64,000 bases of DNA, taken from positions 62,001 to 126,000 of the forward strand of contig CAJTZS010000001.1 in assembly GCA_910584055.1 (NCBI GenBank). The letters are read 5' to 3'. Position numbers and translations under genes: made by a program. This DNA is from an uncultured Muribaculaceae bacterium (GTDB lineage: Bacteria; Bacteroidota; Bacteroidia; Bacteroidales; Muribaculaceae). This document shows, in pieces, positions 18,001-28,800 of this stretch. Under the pieces are notes generated by a model that ran no database searches, had not been told where the DNA came from, and saw only the letters and a program-made list of their open reading frames with translations. Position 1 is the first letter of the stretch. The number at the start of each line of letters is the position of its first letter.

Positions 18001-18637
18001 GGTCGCGGCGGAAAACTATAATCTTTCCCCTCACATCTTTCACTTTGAGATAGGGTGAATAGTCTACGAAATAGTCAGCGAATGTTCCTTGGTTAAATAG
18101 TTGGTTGAACAATTCATTATACTTGTTACGGGAGGATTCGTCATCCTTTGCCCCTAATAATTTATTACCTGCACTCGCTTCTCCGGAGCGGAAAATATTC
18201 CCCCTGAAGAGATGCATGACAAAAAATTCTCCGGGATGGGCATCAAGAAAATTTTTCAATTTTGTGAAGGCATCGGCGAGTTTTAGTTTGGTTTGGTCTG
18301 TGCCATGGTTACACCAAAGTTCATTATTCACCATACCCGGACGGAAGTCGAAAGCGCGAATACCCCCGGCAAGTTGCTCATCAAGATTTTTTTCCTGCGT
18401 TGTTGAGTTGGATGGACCGGTGGAGCTTTTCCAACCGTCTGCTGTCGCAGTGTCATGTGTGCCGGGAATCGATACGTGGGCAACGAACACGTCATCGGGA
18501 AGATAGCTCATCCAGTTAAGTATGTCATTCTGCGCTGCGGCTTTTGCTGTAGTGGCATCGTAGGATGCAATTGCCCGTGTCTGTGAACTCACGGACAAAG
18601 CCGTTATCAGACTAAAGAAAATCAATAGTTTTTTCAT
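15092..18637 (-). CDS. Secreted phosphatidylinositol-specific phospholipase C-like protein
   Basis: The start at 18637 (1181 aa) is chosen because it gives a clean signal peptide (MKKLLIFFSLITALSVSSQ). The open frame upstream to 18760 contains a perfect palindrome instead. Residues about 40-400 are a PI-PLC X-type domain with IPGTHDTA (His 61) and CNHGTD (His 111), the two catalytic histidines that split inositol phospholipids or related diesters. Then come a RICIN-like or other beta-rich segment and further beta-rich domains of the kind that bind carbohydrate or cell surfaces. The last ~45 residues (DVFTTTGIRIR, GTGIYIL) resemble a type IX-like secretion tail. Likely surface-exposed or secreted. 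Divergent from the M64 operon. Confidence 0.8.
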   Translation of the reverse strand: MKKLLIFFSLITALSVSSQTRAIASYDATTAKAAAQNDILNWMSYLPDDVFVAHVSIPGTHDTATADGWKSSTGPSNSTTQEKNLDEQLAGGIRAFDFRPGMVNNELWCNHGTDQTKLKLADAFTKLKNFLDAHPGEFFVMHLFRGNIFRSGEASAGNKLLGAKDDESSRNKYNELFNQLFNQGTFADYFVDYSPYLKVKDVRGKIIVFRRDRIDFAHVAKAGNLTNWVGSEEEWTENSIVTATNASDATIKGVIRATDVSSPDNTEQLETEKRSVTNLFTYNCNQPLPNDAKRTGVYKPYWSMIFTSGAYTVNQSGINTENTKAYLENATYMNPHFTNVIKNAEKKGPTGIVFSDWVLTDSHDGYATMGVELVPTIIYNNFDYISDYILDNDLFSQNAENYWEEGKEYFICNSATGEFLSAGADWGTHAVLNKYGLRFTIAYDKENDAYQLKTSLNDGGLGDNYFVDNGSPALFKAHREGQGRFSFSLGDKYLTAVTHGNTYADGTVYLVDGADYDKENQLQQWEIISVEEYFNKETEKASLKNGVDISYMIRGHRFLPNDNENWTGTTNHKEVGLINKTTHASYIQYNGTNAWNDKNLVLHCHNTASNASYNNNTVWSFKHTDYTNKPGFYKLSLKGAHYNFNLNESTLTLKVNGQDIKSNLQGISANDASLAVQSFREDPSKYTIELDLILDEKGEITFEASKTKTNSITGLFLDDIELIYYGPDPALTCEFLQKVVDDATDKVNSLPENLREGWENEIAPYRALIESKDIVGDGSSEANEIYSLLRNRVLQNTTAGADFTAAIINNSFELGNGFGWDYAKADEVDVKPNSNSTYAVDNCDKDFLFNAWPKGLPVIQTVPGLPTGHYKLRALAVTGDTSDPRCVYLLAGNSHSEALEVSVDKTTFTEIEYEFDVAETGDIIIGILGANEDGTYNENGGWWYKTDNFRLTYMSPLEQTIIWTMEGNKYDTIILPFGVTEEDMPENLSFYSTYGFDGYETTENYHVIALDNEETSLSAYTPYIVMKISDGVSTRSVNVIDTNTYEFTGIPEKTGEKEYTSGLLTGVLSDTDVEEGHYVATHAVENSLFSNTGGKVKAYHAYIRNDNPGAPTSPSIYFETPQNPGTGIEDIMSTLDDRTVDVFTTTGIRIRSNVPASKALEGLGTGIYILSDGTRLHKTTR

Positions 18638-18761
18638 GCAGTATTTATTAAATTTTTGGTTACTCGTTCTAAATCGAAAATGTGGAGACAACAAAATAAG
18701 TGTATTTTTTACAATTATCCAAATTATTCGGCAACTTATATTCAATGATATAAAATTCATA

Positions 18762-18802
18762 TTTAGTGTAATCCCTAAATCATATTTAGGGATTACACTA
18801 AA
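18762..18802. promoter_or_regulatory. Perfect 19-bp palindrome in the divergent promoter region
   Basis: 18762-18780 and 18784-18802 are exact reverse complements separated by 3 bases (core CCCTAAAT..ATTTAGGG). It lies between the start of the PI-PLC gene (-) and the M64 operon (+), 125 bases from the former and 126 from the latter. Either an operator for a dimeric regulator or a hairpin. The rest of 18638-18927 is AT-rich with no gene. Confidence 0.6.
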
Positions 18803-18927
18803 CGTATGATTTTTAGTAATTTATATTGCTATTTTTAATTTTTTTAATATTAATTTTGTCTGTTAAGAGGAACGGTTAAATCTTTTTAATAAAGTTTTAA
18901 TCATATTAATCAATACATGGACTACCA

Positions 18928-21900
18928 ATGAATCATAGAAGGATTTTAAATTACGGATCTATCTTTGCATTGCTCTACGTTCAGGTTTTCACTGCGTGTT
19001 CTGATTATTTGGAAATACCAGACATTCCACGCAAGGATCCCAAAAGAATCGAGTTCAAAGCAAAAATCAATCAAGACAACTCCACGCGTGCAGACGAATA
19101 CGGTTTCGCGGATGGCGACCGCTTCGGAGTGTTCATCGTAAATCATCACGACGGACTTCCGGGAATACTTTCCTTAAACAGTAACCATGTCAACAATGCG
19201 GCTATGACTTTTCATGCCGAAACAGGGATATGGAGTTCTCCGTCGGAATTATATTGGCTTGACGAAACCACCCCTGCGGACTTCTATGGTTATTATCCTT
19301 TTGACAACAGTCTCTCGGATGTGGAATCCTATCGCTTCGAAGTAAAGGCAAATCAAAGCTATAAAGGTCTCGATGGGGAGCTTTCGAATTATGAAGCTTC
19401 CGATTTTCTTTGGGCAAAAAACGCTAACGCGCAGCCGGGAGAAACTGTGAGACTCGTTTTCAATCATCGTCTTGCAGGAGTCAAAGTTATACTTGAGAAG
19501 GGGACAGGATTCGACAATGGAGAATGGGAGAAACTTCCCAAGACTGTCACGGTAGCGAACACCGTGAGGACGGCATCGATAAACCTGGCGGATGGCAGTA
19601 TCATTCCCGATGGAGATTGCGACTATGATGTGATTATGAATACTGAGAGCGGTTGCTACCGCGCCGTAGTAATTCCGCAAGACGTGGCTCCCGGTAAAAC
19701 CACCATTGGCATAACAATTGATGGAACCTCTTACAACTATACGCGCAGCGAAGGAATGACATATGTGGCAGGGAAACTTCACAACTTCACAATGAAAGTT
19801 GATAAGAACTCCTCCACCGGCAAATACTCTATCTCACTAACGAATCAATCCATTACGGATTGGGAATCAGATGCTTCAAGTCATGAATTCGAGGCAAACA
19901 GTTATTTTGTTGTCGAGTGCCCGGAAGCAGGGAAATTAAAAGAGACCATTTCCGCAATGGGAGCCGACTATAAAACCGTGAAAAACCTTAAGGTGTCGGG
20001 TATTCTTGACGAAACAGATTGTTTCTTCATGCGCGATGAAATGGAGCAACTCACTTCACTCAACCTGAAGGAGGCACGATTTCCTAAAGTGAAAATGGGA
20101 TGGGATTATAATATGTGGTGTGACATATATGCTGAGAATGCCCTTCCCTCAGCTGCATTCTCACACAATAACAGGATAAGGAGGTACATACTTCCGGAAT
20201 CTATAAAAGAAATAGGAACCGAGGCTTTCTCCAATACTCAACCCTCCTCCACTATCATCATTCCCGAATCTGTCACTAAAATAGGTAAGTTGGCTTTCAG
20301 TTATATCTGGGAACAGGCTGAGATAGTGCTTCCTGGCAAACTCGAATATATTGGTGACGGCGCCTTTCAGACTCAGGCTAAATTCGAGTTGCGTCTGCCC
20401 CAGACTCTCAAACACATCGGTGTGCATGCATTTCAAGGGGCGAAGAATGCTTACGGCACGTTCTCTATTCCACCGAATCTGGAATATCTTGCAGAGAATG
20501 CTTTCGCCGGCACCGGCAATAACATGACCGGCGATGCCGTGTTTCCTGCAGGAATTATGGAGGCAATAGATTTTGAGGTTTATTTCGCCAATGGCACAAA
20601 CGTCACCATACCGGAGGGAGTGAGACGTATCGTAAGGCTTGGCGGCAAATTCAATTCACCGGTTGTGCTTCCTCAAAGTCTTGAGCGATTGGAATATCAG
20701 GCGTTCTATGGTACGAAATTTTCATCTCCGGTGGAACTTCCCGACGGTATAGTCTTCATAGATTCAAGAGCGTTTCTTGAGTCAAATCTGGAAGGTAGGG
20801 TGGAGATTCCGCCGCTGGTTGACGTAATCAAGTCAGCATCGTTCAACTGCACACGTATATCAGAAGTGATAATAGGCGATCAGGTGGTTCAGATAGAGGA
20901 AGATGCATTCGGACGCAACAAGGAACTGCGCTATGTTGAGATAGGTAAGAATGTAGAATATATAGGGAGAGCTGCATTCAGCGAATCCCACCATTTGCAG
21001 ACTATCGTAAGCTTTTCCAAGACACCCCCAAAGGCGAGTGAGGCTTTCTTCGATCTTGATTTTCAGAGAACGGTGCTTGAAGTGCCTGCAGGATGTGTGG
21101 ACCTTTACCGCAATGCCGATGGCTGGCGGCAGTTTGCAAATATTACAGAGCACAGGGAATTGGCATTTGACACTCCCGAGATTGAATGTTTGGAGGGTGG
21201 GGTGACACGAACAGGTATCCTTCGAGCCGAAGGGGCTTGGAGGGTGGCTGAATGTCCAGGATGGATACACGTGATTCCATCTTCCGGAAAAATGAAGGAT
21301 GAGGTTGAGATTAAGGTAGATGCCCAGGCTTATGGCTCTGCTGACCGCGAAGGAGAAGTTGTGTTTTCTCTTGATGGAAAGAACTATACCCATTCAGTGA
21401 AAGTCAGTCAACTCTCTGCCGAGTATCCCGAAGATTCACAAATAACGCTTAATCAAGCCGCATCCGAAGGGACTCCGGTGCCGATGATTATTCTCGGTGA
21501 AGGTTTCACGGCATCCGACATAGTAAACGGAGAGTATATGAAGGCGATGGAAAAGACAATGGAACAATTTTTCTCTATCGAGCCATACAAAAGTTTGAAA
21601 AAATATTTCAATGTAGCGACTGCCATGGCTTGCTCTCCACAGGAAGGTGTCTCCTCCTACCATGTGAAAACATATAATAAATTCTCCACATACGGTGTGA
21701 CTCCCGATATCGGCAAGATTCGCAATTATGTATCCACTAATTTCCCGATCGCGAACGGGAACATCGGGAATGCGCTTGTCATAGTAGTGACCAACCATAA
21801 TGTTTTCGAAGGATGGAGCACAATATGCGGCGATGGCCTGTCAATCGCATGCATCGGAAAAGTGGATGGGGTCTATCCTTATGATCAACGCGGTCTGGTG

Positions 21901-22311
21901 CAGCATTATGCGGGGGGAGCTGCATTCGCCGGATTGGGGGACGAGAATGTCACCCATTCGGAACATATCAAAAGCTGCCATTGCTCGAACTGTAACGGAC
22001 TCCACACATTCCTTGAAATGAAGGGACGAGGGTTCTACGTGAATCTCTCCATGTCGGGGAAGATGAACGACGCGCCTTGGCGCGATTTTATCTTCCATCC
22101 TAATTATTCCTCCGATGTTGACATGTGGGAAGGAGGCCACCGTCATTTACGCGGCATCTGGAGAAGTGAAACGCAGAGCGTTATGGGCACCTACATATCT
22201 TACTATAACGCCATATCCCGCTTTGCAATCTGGAAGGAAGTGATGAGAAGGGCCGGCCTTACATTTAGTTTCGATGACTTTATCGCCAATGACATAATAG
22301 AGAAACCATGA
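18928..22311 (+). CDS. M64-family peptidase-like lipoprotein, catalytic site lost (paralogue 1)
   Basis: A 1127-aa lipoprotein (lipobox ending FTAC). Order of parts: fimbrillin-like domain (about residues 45-300, with GFADGDRFGVF and EASDFLW); BspA-type leucine-rich repeats (about 350-730, repeated LP..L..IG..AF units); a BACON-type beta domain (about 750-830); and an IgA-peptidase M64-like domain (about 840-1127). At the zinc site, where the middle paralogue has HEAGGH, this copy reads HYAGGA (H993), so the catalytic glutamate and second histidine are gone. It is likely a binding or structural pseudo-enzyme on the cell surface. Its stop overlaps the next start. Confidence 0.85.
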   Translation: MNHRRILNYGSIFALLYVQVFTACSDYLEIPDIPRKDPKRIEFKAKINQDNSTRADEYGFADGDRFGVFIVNHHDGLPGILSLNSNHVNNAAMTFHAETGIWSSPSELYWLDETTPADFYGYYPFDNSLSDVESYRFEVKANQSYKGLDGELSNYEASDFLWAKNANAQPGETVRLVFNHRLAGVKVILEKGTGFDNGEWEKLPKTVTVANTVRTASINLADGSIIPDGDCDYDVIMNTESGCYRAVVIPQDVAPGKTTIGITIDGTSYNYTRSEGMTYVAGKLHNFTMKVDKNSSTGKYSISLTNQSITDWESDASSHEFEANSYFVVECPEAGKLKETISAMGADYKTVKNLKVSGILDETDCFFMRDEMEQLTSLNLKEARFPKVKMGWDYNMWCDIYAENALPSAAFSHNNRIRRYILPESIKEIGTEAFSNTQPSSTIIIPESVTKIGKLAFSYIWEQAEIVLPGKLEYIGDGAFQTQAKFELRLPQTLKHIGVHAFQGAKNAYGTFSIPPNLEYLAENAFAGTGNNMTGDAVFPAGIMEAIDFEVYFANGTNVTIPEGVRRIVRLGGKFNSPVVLPQSLERLEYQAFYGTKFSSPVELPDGIVFIDSRAFLESNLEGRVEIPPLVDVIKSASFNCTRISEVIIGDQVVQIEEDAFGRNKELRYVEIGKNVEYIGRAAFSESHHLQTIVSFSKTPPKASEAFFDLDFQRTVLEVPAGCVDLYRNADGWRQFANITEHRELAFDTPEIECLEGGVTRTGILRAEGAWRVAECPGWIHVIPSSGKMKDEVEIKVDAQAYGSADREGEVVFSLDGKNYTHSVKVSQLSAEYPEDSQITLNQAASEGTPVPMIILGEGFTASDIVNGEYMKAMEKTMEQFFSIEPYKSLKKYFNVATAMACSPQEGVSSYHVKTYNKFSTYGVTPDIGKIRNYVSTNFPIANGNIGNALVIVVTNHNVFEGWSTICGDGLSIACIGKVDGVYPYDQRGLVQHYAGGAAFAGLGDENVTHSEHIKSCHCSNCNGLHTFLEMKGRGFYVNLSMSGKMNDAPWRDFIFHPNYSSDVDMWEGGHRHLRGIWRSETQSVMGTYISYYNAISRFAIWKEVMRRAGLTFSFDDFIANDIIEKP

Positions 22312-25300
22312 TGGATATAAGAAAACATATTATATATTGCGCTTCATTGGTCGCGTTTCTAATGGGATCGTGTTCTAACGAGGAATTCTTCATTGAAGTG
22401 AAGAATACACAAAACGATTCCGAACTTAGACTGCAAGCCGTGATTGATCAGGAAAACCTTACACGCGCCAGTGATTCGGGTTTTGCGGATGGAGACCGGA
22501 TAGGAATCTACGTGGTAAATTTCAAGGACGGCATGCCGGGCACGCTTCTATCGTCCGGCAACCTGGCCACCAATGTCGGATTCAAATATGACGAAGCGGC
22601 GAACAGTTGGAACGGCGACCGGGCGATCTATTTTGCCGATGACAAAACACCGGTAGATGTTTATGGTGTATATCCATACGTCTCAGACATAGAAGACGTT
22701 GAGAATTATGAATTCAGTGTTGGAAAGGATCAATCAATAGAGGCGGACGGCAATAGTCTGTGCGCCTATGAGGCATCGGATTTCCTATGGGGAAAAACAG
22801 CAGGAGTGACTTCTGAAAATCCTATAATCACAGTTGGGTTTCAACATATTCTTTCGGGTGTGGCAGTTACATTACTGGAAGGTTATGGATTTGGCGAGGG
22901 TGAGTGGGAAGCCCTTAAAAAGGAAGTGTTCGTGGGGGGAACAATAAGAACGGCAGCAATAAATCTTGCAGAAGGGAAAGCCACGGTTCAAGGCGAAACG
23001 GACGGACAGCCTATAACTCCCGCAAAAATGGGAGACCGTTACAGGGCGGTTGTCATTCCGCAGAAGGTTAATGCAACCACCCCTCTGCTTCTTATTAATG
23101 TCGGAGACGAATCTTATAGCCTCGTAAAAGATGAAGCGATGGAATACGTCCCGTCACGACTTCATAAATTCACGGTGAAAGTTGACAAGAAGCCCGAGAA
23201 GGGGGATTATGTATTTTCACTGGTGAAGGAGGCTGTCACCATGTGGGAGAATGATGAAATCAGCCACGACGGAGCCATGCGTGAATATCTCACGCTGCAT
23301 GTTGAGGATTTCGGTGGTATTGCAGCTGCTGTAGAAGATGCAGGCCTATCTCCCAAAGATGTCAAGAATTTAAAAATCACAGGCAGGATCAACTCTGATG
23401 ACCTGGGTTACATCCGCGATAATTTCACCATTCTTGAAGCTATAAATCTGAAGGAAGCTACAGTGAAAGGAAGAATCTTCACTAAATGGGAACATATAAC
23501 ACCGATCGAGCAGGAACTGATGGATAAATATAACGATAAGGAAAACACTCTTGACAATGATGCCTTTATTGACATGATATATCTTCGTTACGTGGTTTTA
23601 CCAGACAATATCAAGGCAATCGGCAACGGAGCTTTCCGCAATACAGCCCTCACGGGAACAATCAACCTTCCCGAAGGGCTGGAATTTATAGGAGACGGGG
23701 CTATAGGCATTTCATATGGAGAAGTTGACAAGAAGAGTCTTACCGGAGAACTTCGCTTGCCCTCAACGCTCGAATACATTTGGGGAGGGGCTTTCACCGG
23801 CACGGATTTCAGTGGTGAGCTTATACTCCCGGCGCGTCTCAAATATTTGGGAGAAAATGCTTTCGCAAGATGCCACTATTTAAAAGGGGAATTACATCTT
23901 CCGGATAAGCTTGAATATATTGGCGACAATGCGTTCAGCAGGGCCATAGGGATATCCGGAAGGTTGGTTTATCCCAATGCTGACAAGGTAGTGAAACCTG
24001 TTGCCGGAAGCACCGGTATTGAGAGCGTGCGACTTCCCGAGGCACCTGAGGAATTCGGATTCATGGCGCTTTGCGATGTTCCGCTCCGCGGAGACCTTCA
24101 CATTCCGGCTTCCGTACGAAAATTTAATGAACGGTCACTCAGCAACACAAAACTCAGCCATATCATTTTTGATGAAGGGATAAATGTTGACCATATCTCC
24201 AGCGCCCTTATGCATAAGAATAAGTTTCTTATTGACACCATTACATTCCCTGCTTCTGTGGAAAGCATAGGAAACAACGCGCTCTCGGAATGCGACAAGC
24301 TCGATGCAGTTGTGATTCCGAAAAAGGTGCACACCATAGGGGACTGGGCATTCGCTGGATGCTCGTCGTTGACATATATCCGATGCGATGCCGTTGACCC
24401 TCCCTCTGTAAATGAAAATGCATTCGAAGGAATCAACAAGGATAATTTCACATTGGAAGTGCCCGAAGGATGTGTGGACAAATACCGTGCCGCCCGAGGA
24501 TGGAAAGAATTCAAGAGAATAGCCGTATACAAAAATTTTGTGGCGCGTCCGCTCAAATACAATGTACTCAACAAGGGAGGCGAACGTGAGATAGTGCTCA
24601 ATGCCGACGCTGCATGGGAAGTGACCGAAATTCCATCATGGTGTCACATTGACAAGACTGCAGGAAACAAGAAAGCTTCGATAAAACTCAATATTGATGA
24701 AATGGCACATAATGCAGGAGACAGACAGGGAAAGATTATCTTCCGGCTGTCAGGAGATGAATGCTACGAAACAGCCGTGACCGTCTCCCAATATGACTAT
24801 GAACATGAGGAAGACAGCTATCTGACACTCCAGACAGCCACCAAGGGGAACGGAATCAATCTCTTCCTGGTTGGCGACGGCTACGATGCCATTGACATAT
24901 CGGAGGGGAGAATGCTTGCAGACATGAGAGAGGAAATGGAATTTTTCTTTGGCGTGGAACCATATACCACGTATCGGGACTACTTCAATGTTTATTGCGG
25001 AATCGCCCTCTCTGACGACAGCGGGGTGGAAGATGTGAACCACTGGCGAAAGACAAAATTCCATACCATAGTATCTAACAGCGACACCCGTCTTGAAACC
25101 GATTGGCAAGGCGCCATGAACTATGTTGCGGAAATTTGTCCTCCCCTCTCCGCCTCCGCCAACCCGCAGGCAGGTGTCATCCTTGTGGCAAACACTCCGA
25201 TTTATGAAGGAATCACTTATTCAACGGGCGACAGTTTCTGCGCAGTTGTGACCAGAAGCGAATATGATTATCCATATGATGCACGGGGAATCATACAGCA

Positions 25301-25817
25301 TGAAGCAGGAGGTCACGGCATCGGTTGGCTCGGTGACGAATACATGTATCATCGCCATTACATACAGGACTGCGTGTGCACCTGCTGTCACCACGTTAAT
25401 GAACTCATAAACGAGCAAGCCAACGGTTTCGCGCTCAACATATCACTGAAAGGCACATTCCGCACCGTGCCTTGGGCGCATTTGATAAACCATGAGTCAT
25501 ATTCAGATATCGTGGACATATATGAAGGAGGATACTTCCACGGACAAGGAGTCTTCCGTCCTGAATATAATTCTTGTATGAATAACAATATCCCATATTT
25601 CTCCACATGGAGCCGTCAACTCATAGTGGAACGCATCATGAAACTTTCGGGAGGCAGGTTCACTCTGAATGATTTCTATTCCAACGACAGACGAGGTCTT
25701 GGAAAAGCTTTTGCCGCTACCCGCACTGCAACGACAGTTCCCCCCGGTGGACGGCACGGAAGGGCGCCTGTAATGGTCAAAAACTTTAAATTCGGAAAGA
25801 AAGGAGGTAGGAAATGA
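22308..25817 (+). CDS. M64-family zinc peptidase lipoprotein, catalytic site intact (paralogue 2)
   Basis: A 1169-aa lipoprotein (lipobox LMGSC). It has the same order of domains as its neighbours: fimbrillin-like (GFADGDRIGIY, YEASDFLWG), BspA-type LRRs, BACON and M64. It is the only one of the three with a full zinc motif, HEAGGHGIGWLGDEY (H998, E999, H1003). M64 includes an IgA-cleaving metallopeptidase from Clostridium. Bacteroides members exist, but their substrates are not established as far as I know. The last ~40 residues are basic and Gly-rich. It overlaps both neighbours by 4 bases (ATGA), so the three are translated from one message. Confidence 0.9.
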   Translation: MMDIRKHIIYCASLVAFLMGSCSNEEFFIEVKNTQNDSELRLQAVIDQENLTRASDSGFADGDRIGIYVVNFKDGMPGTLLSSGNLATNVGFKYDEAANSWNGDRAIYFADDKTPVDVYGVYPYVSDIEDVENYEFSVGKDQSIEADGNSLCAYEASDFLWGKTAGVTSENPIITVGFQHILSGVAVTLLEGYGFGEGEWEALKKEVFVGGTIRTAAINLAEGKATVQGETDGQPITPAKMGDRYRAVVIPQKVNATTPLLLINVGDESYSLVKDEAMEYVPSRLHKFTVKVDKKPEKGDYVFSLVKEAVTMWENDEISHDGAMREYLTLHVEDFGGIAAAVEDAGLSPKDVKNLKITGRINSDDLGYIRDNFTILEAINLKEATVKGRIFTKWEHITPIEQELMDKYNDKENTLDNDAFIDMIYLRYVVLPDNIKAIGNGAFRNTALTGTINLPEGLEFIGDGAIGISYGEVDKKSLTGELRLPSTLEYIWGGAFTGTDFSGELILPARLKYLGENAFARCHYLKGELHLPDKLEYIGDNAFSRAIGISGRLVYPNADKVVKPVAGSTGIESVRLPEAPEEFGFMALCDVPLRGDLHIPASVRKFNERSLSNTKLSHIIFDEGINVDHISSALMHKNKFLIDTITFPASVESIGNNALSECDKLDAVVIPKKVHTIGDWAFAGCSSLTYIRCDAVDPPSVNENAFEGINKDNFTLEVPEGCVDKYRAARGWKEFKRIAVYKNFVARPLKYNVLNKGGEREIVLNADAAWEVTEIPSWCHIDKTAGNKKASIKLNIDEMAHNAGDRQGKIIFRLSGDECYETAVTVSQYDYEHEEDSYLTLQTATKGNGINLFLVGDGYDAIDISEGRMLADMREEMEFFFGVEPYTTYRDYFNVYCGIALSDDSGVEDVNHWRKTKFHTIVSNSDTRLETDWQGAMNYVAEICPPLSASANPQAGVILVANTPIYEGITYSTGDSFCAVVTRSEYDYPYDARGIIQHEAGGHGIGWLGDEYMYHRHYIQDCVCTCCHHVNELINEQANGFALNISLKGTFRTVPWAHLINHESYSDIVDIYEGGYFHGQGVFRPEYNSCMNNNIPYFSTWSRQLIVERIMKLSGGRFTLNDFYSNDRRGLGKAFAATRTATTVPPGGRHGRAPVMVKNFKFGKKGGRK

Positions 25818-28800
25818 AGAATAATCTCAAATATGCCCCTCTCGGTTGTCTGTTTCTTCTCTATGGCTGCACAGATGAACTTGACTACGGGGACACCCTG
25901 AAGCCGGATAGCCTGCCCATCCTTATGAAGCCTGCTTATCCGACGGAAACAAGAGCTTCCGATGCGGGTTTTGACGATGGCGACAGGTTCGGTCTCTATG
26001 TGCTCGATTATATTGACGAAAATCCACAGGATATCCACTCCCGTCCTCACGCCTCCAACGTGAGGTTCGATTTCCGTGCTTCCGACAATACCTGCACGGG
26101 GGTCACAGACCTTTATTGGACAAGTTCCACAACGCAGGCAGACCTTGTGGCTTATTACCCATTCACCACATCTGTCCCGAATCCTCACGCAATGGAAGTG
26201 AACGTCGAATTACATCAGGAGACCGAGGGAACGGAAGAAAAAATAGGAGGTTACGAAGCATCCGATTTCCTTTATGCGAAAGCATCCAAAGTCATGCCGA
26301 CCGAAAATGCAGTCAGACTCTCTTTCGGTCATGTGCTTGCCGGTATCCGGGTCTCACTGCTACCGGGAAAGGGATTCACTTCGGAAGAATGGGGCGGTCT
26401 AAATAAAAGTGTAATAGTGACCAATGTCGTGACTTCCGGCTCAGTTGACCTGCAGGACGGCTCGGTGTCTGCATCATCCTCAGAACGCTATTCCGTCACG
26501 CCGATGCAATATAATGAAGATTACCGCGCCGTGGTCATTCCTCAGGTTATGGCGGCGGGGACATCTCTTTTCGGAATTACAATCGACAATCAAGGCTACC
26601 TCTTCACAAAGGATCAGTCATTCGAATATGTTTCCGGAAAGATGCATACATTCACCATCACCGTAAACAAATCGCAACAAGGGAATCTCGAATTCGAACT
26701 TTCTTCCGAAGGCATCACCCCCTGGCTTGACAGCGAGGATTTCCGAGATGGATTGATGCGGCAATACATAATAGTTGATTCGCCGGAGAAAGGGAAACTT
26801 GAGGAAGTCATGAATGCGGCTTCAATCAGGCTTGACAAAGCATACAACCTAAAAATCCGTGGAGAAATAAATCAGGACGACTTCAGGTTCATCAGAGAAA
26901 AAATAGGGGCTTTGAAATCGCTTAATCTGTATGACTGCACAGTTTTCGACGGGGAACGGAGAGATGTGATCCCTGCTGACGCACTTGGCGGTAAAGGGAC
27001 AATGACTCATTTCATCTTCCCCAAGACGGTTAAGATAATAGGTAGAGCCGCCTTCTCATTCTCCGGGCTTATAGGAGATCTGATAATTCCGGAGGGTGTG
27101 GAAAAAATTGGTGAGGACAGCTCCATGGAATCCTCTCCATATCATTGGGCAGATTACGGAGCGTTCTTCAACTGTGTCGGTCTGACCGGAGAACTATCCC
27201 TTCCCTCAACACTTAAGTTTATTGAAAAAGGAGCTTTCGCATGGACCTCATTTCATGGTAACCTCGTGATACCAGAGGGAGTAACGTTTATCGGTCCGAG
27301 GGCATTTGAAAGGGTAAGTTTTACCGGTGAACTCGTACTTCCTGAAAAAATAGAGACGATAGGTGCTTCGGCATTCGGAAGCTGTAAATTTTCAGGTTCT
27401 CTTGTAGTGCCGCAAGGGATAAAAAGAATCGAGAGATTTACTTTCCATGGTTGTTTCAATGGAACGCTGACAATTCCGGAGGGAGTGGAGGAAATTGGAG
27501 ACAAAGCTTTCTTGGAATGTGGATTCAGGGGAGAGCTTGCACTCCCGTCCACACTTAGGTCAATAGAAGAGAATGCTTTTGCGGGAAATTTATTTTCTGC
27601 CATAGTCTTTAATGATAACCTTAGTTTTATGGGGAACGATGCATTCAGGGGATGTTCACGGCTCTCCGGAACCCTCACTCTTCCAAAAAATCTGACGGAC
27701 ATCTCTGCGTACGCCTTCGCTGAATGTTCACTTCTTGACGAAATAGTGATTCCTCAAAATGTGAAAAAGATAAGAGGGGGAGCCTTCAAATCCTGCTATA
27801 ACCTCTCTTCCATAACATGTCTCGCCAAAGAGCCCCCGCTCCTTAAGCCTGAATTTATCGAAGATAACTTGAGTCGTCCTTGTCTTGTTTTCGAGGGCGT
27901 GCCACGAGACAATTTTACAGTCCAGGTGCCCTCCGCTTCCGTAAAAGACTACCAGGAAGCTGTTGAGTGGAAAGAATTCAAACGTATTTCTCCTTACAGC
28001 AATTTCGTGTGCCGTCCTGCAACGGCATGTGCCCTGTCATCGCTCCATACCGAAGAACTTATCCTGAATGCAGATGGAGACTGGAGCGTTACGCACATGC
28101 CTGAATGGGTGAAACTTTCACAGACATCCGGATCAGGGAAAACCTCAATCTCCATTTCCTTCAATCAACTTGAAAAAGGCGCCGGGACAAGAGAAGACTA
28201 TGTGGAATTCACTCTAAAGGGAGAAGACAATGTCACGACGCGTTGCTCTCTCCTGCAAAATGATTATCAATATGACGAGAACCAATGCATCACGCTTCAG
28301 AAAGCGTCACGCGGCAGAGGTATAGACATTGTTTTTGTTGGAGACGGATTCAATTCAAGTGCAATCGCTTCAGGTGAATACCTTGCCCAGGTGAGACGTC
28401 AGACTGAATATTTTTTCGGCATAGAGCCCTATTCAACCTATAGAGACTGTTTCAACGTTTATGCCATCATTTCACTATCGCAGGAGACGGGGGTGAATAC
28501 GGCCAACAATTGGAGGAACACAATGTTCGGCACGTATTATGCCCCCCCATCCTCATGCACGTCGGGGATGCTCGAATGTCACGATCCGGATGCCGTTTTC
28601 AGTTATGTAACGGACTATTCTCCGGTCGAGGCAGCCAATCTGCGGCGGTCATTGGTTGTCATGACACTGAATTCCGATGAATATGGAAGCAATTCCGTAA
28701 TCTCTTATTCTGGAGCGCCGATTGCAATCGTGGGATTTAGTCCCGACCCATATCCCATGGACTCGCGGGGCTTGATGCAGCGCGAGGCCGCAGGCGTGGC

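Noticed and set aside
18638..18760. Upstream extension of the PI-PLC gene to 18760
   Set aside because: It would place 41 residues before a clean signal peptide and adds no family sequence.
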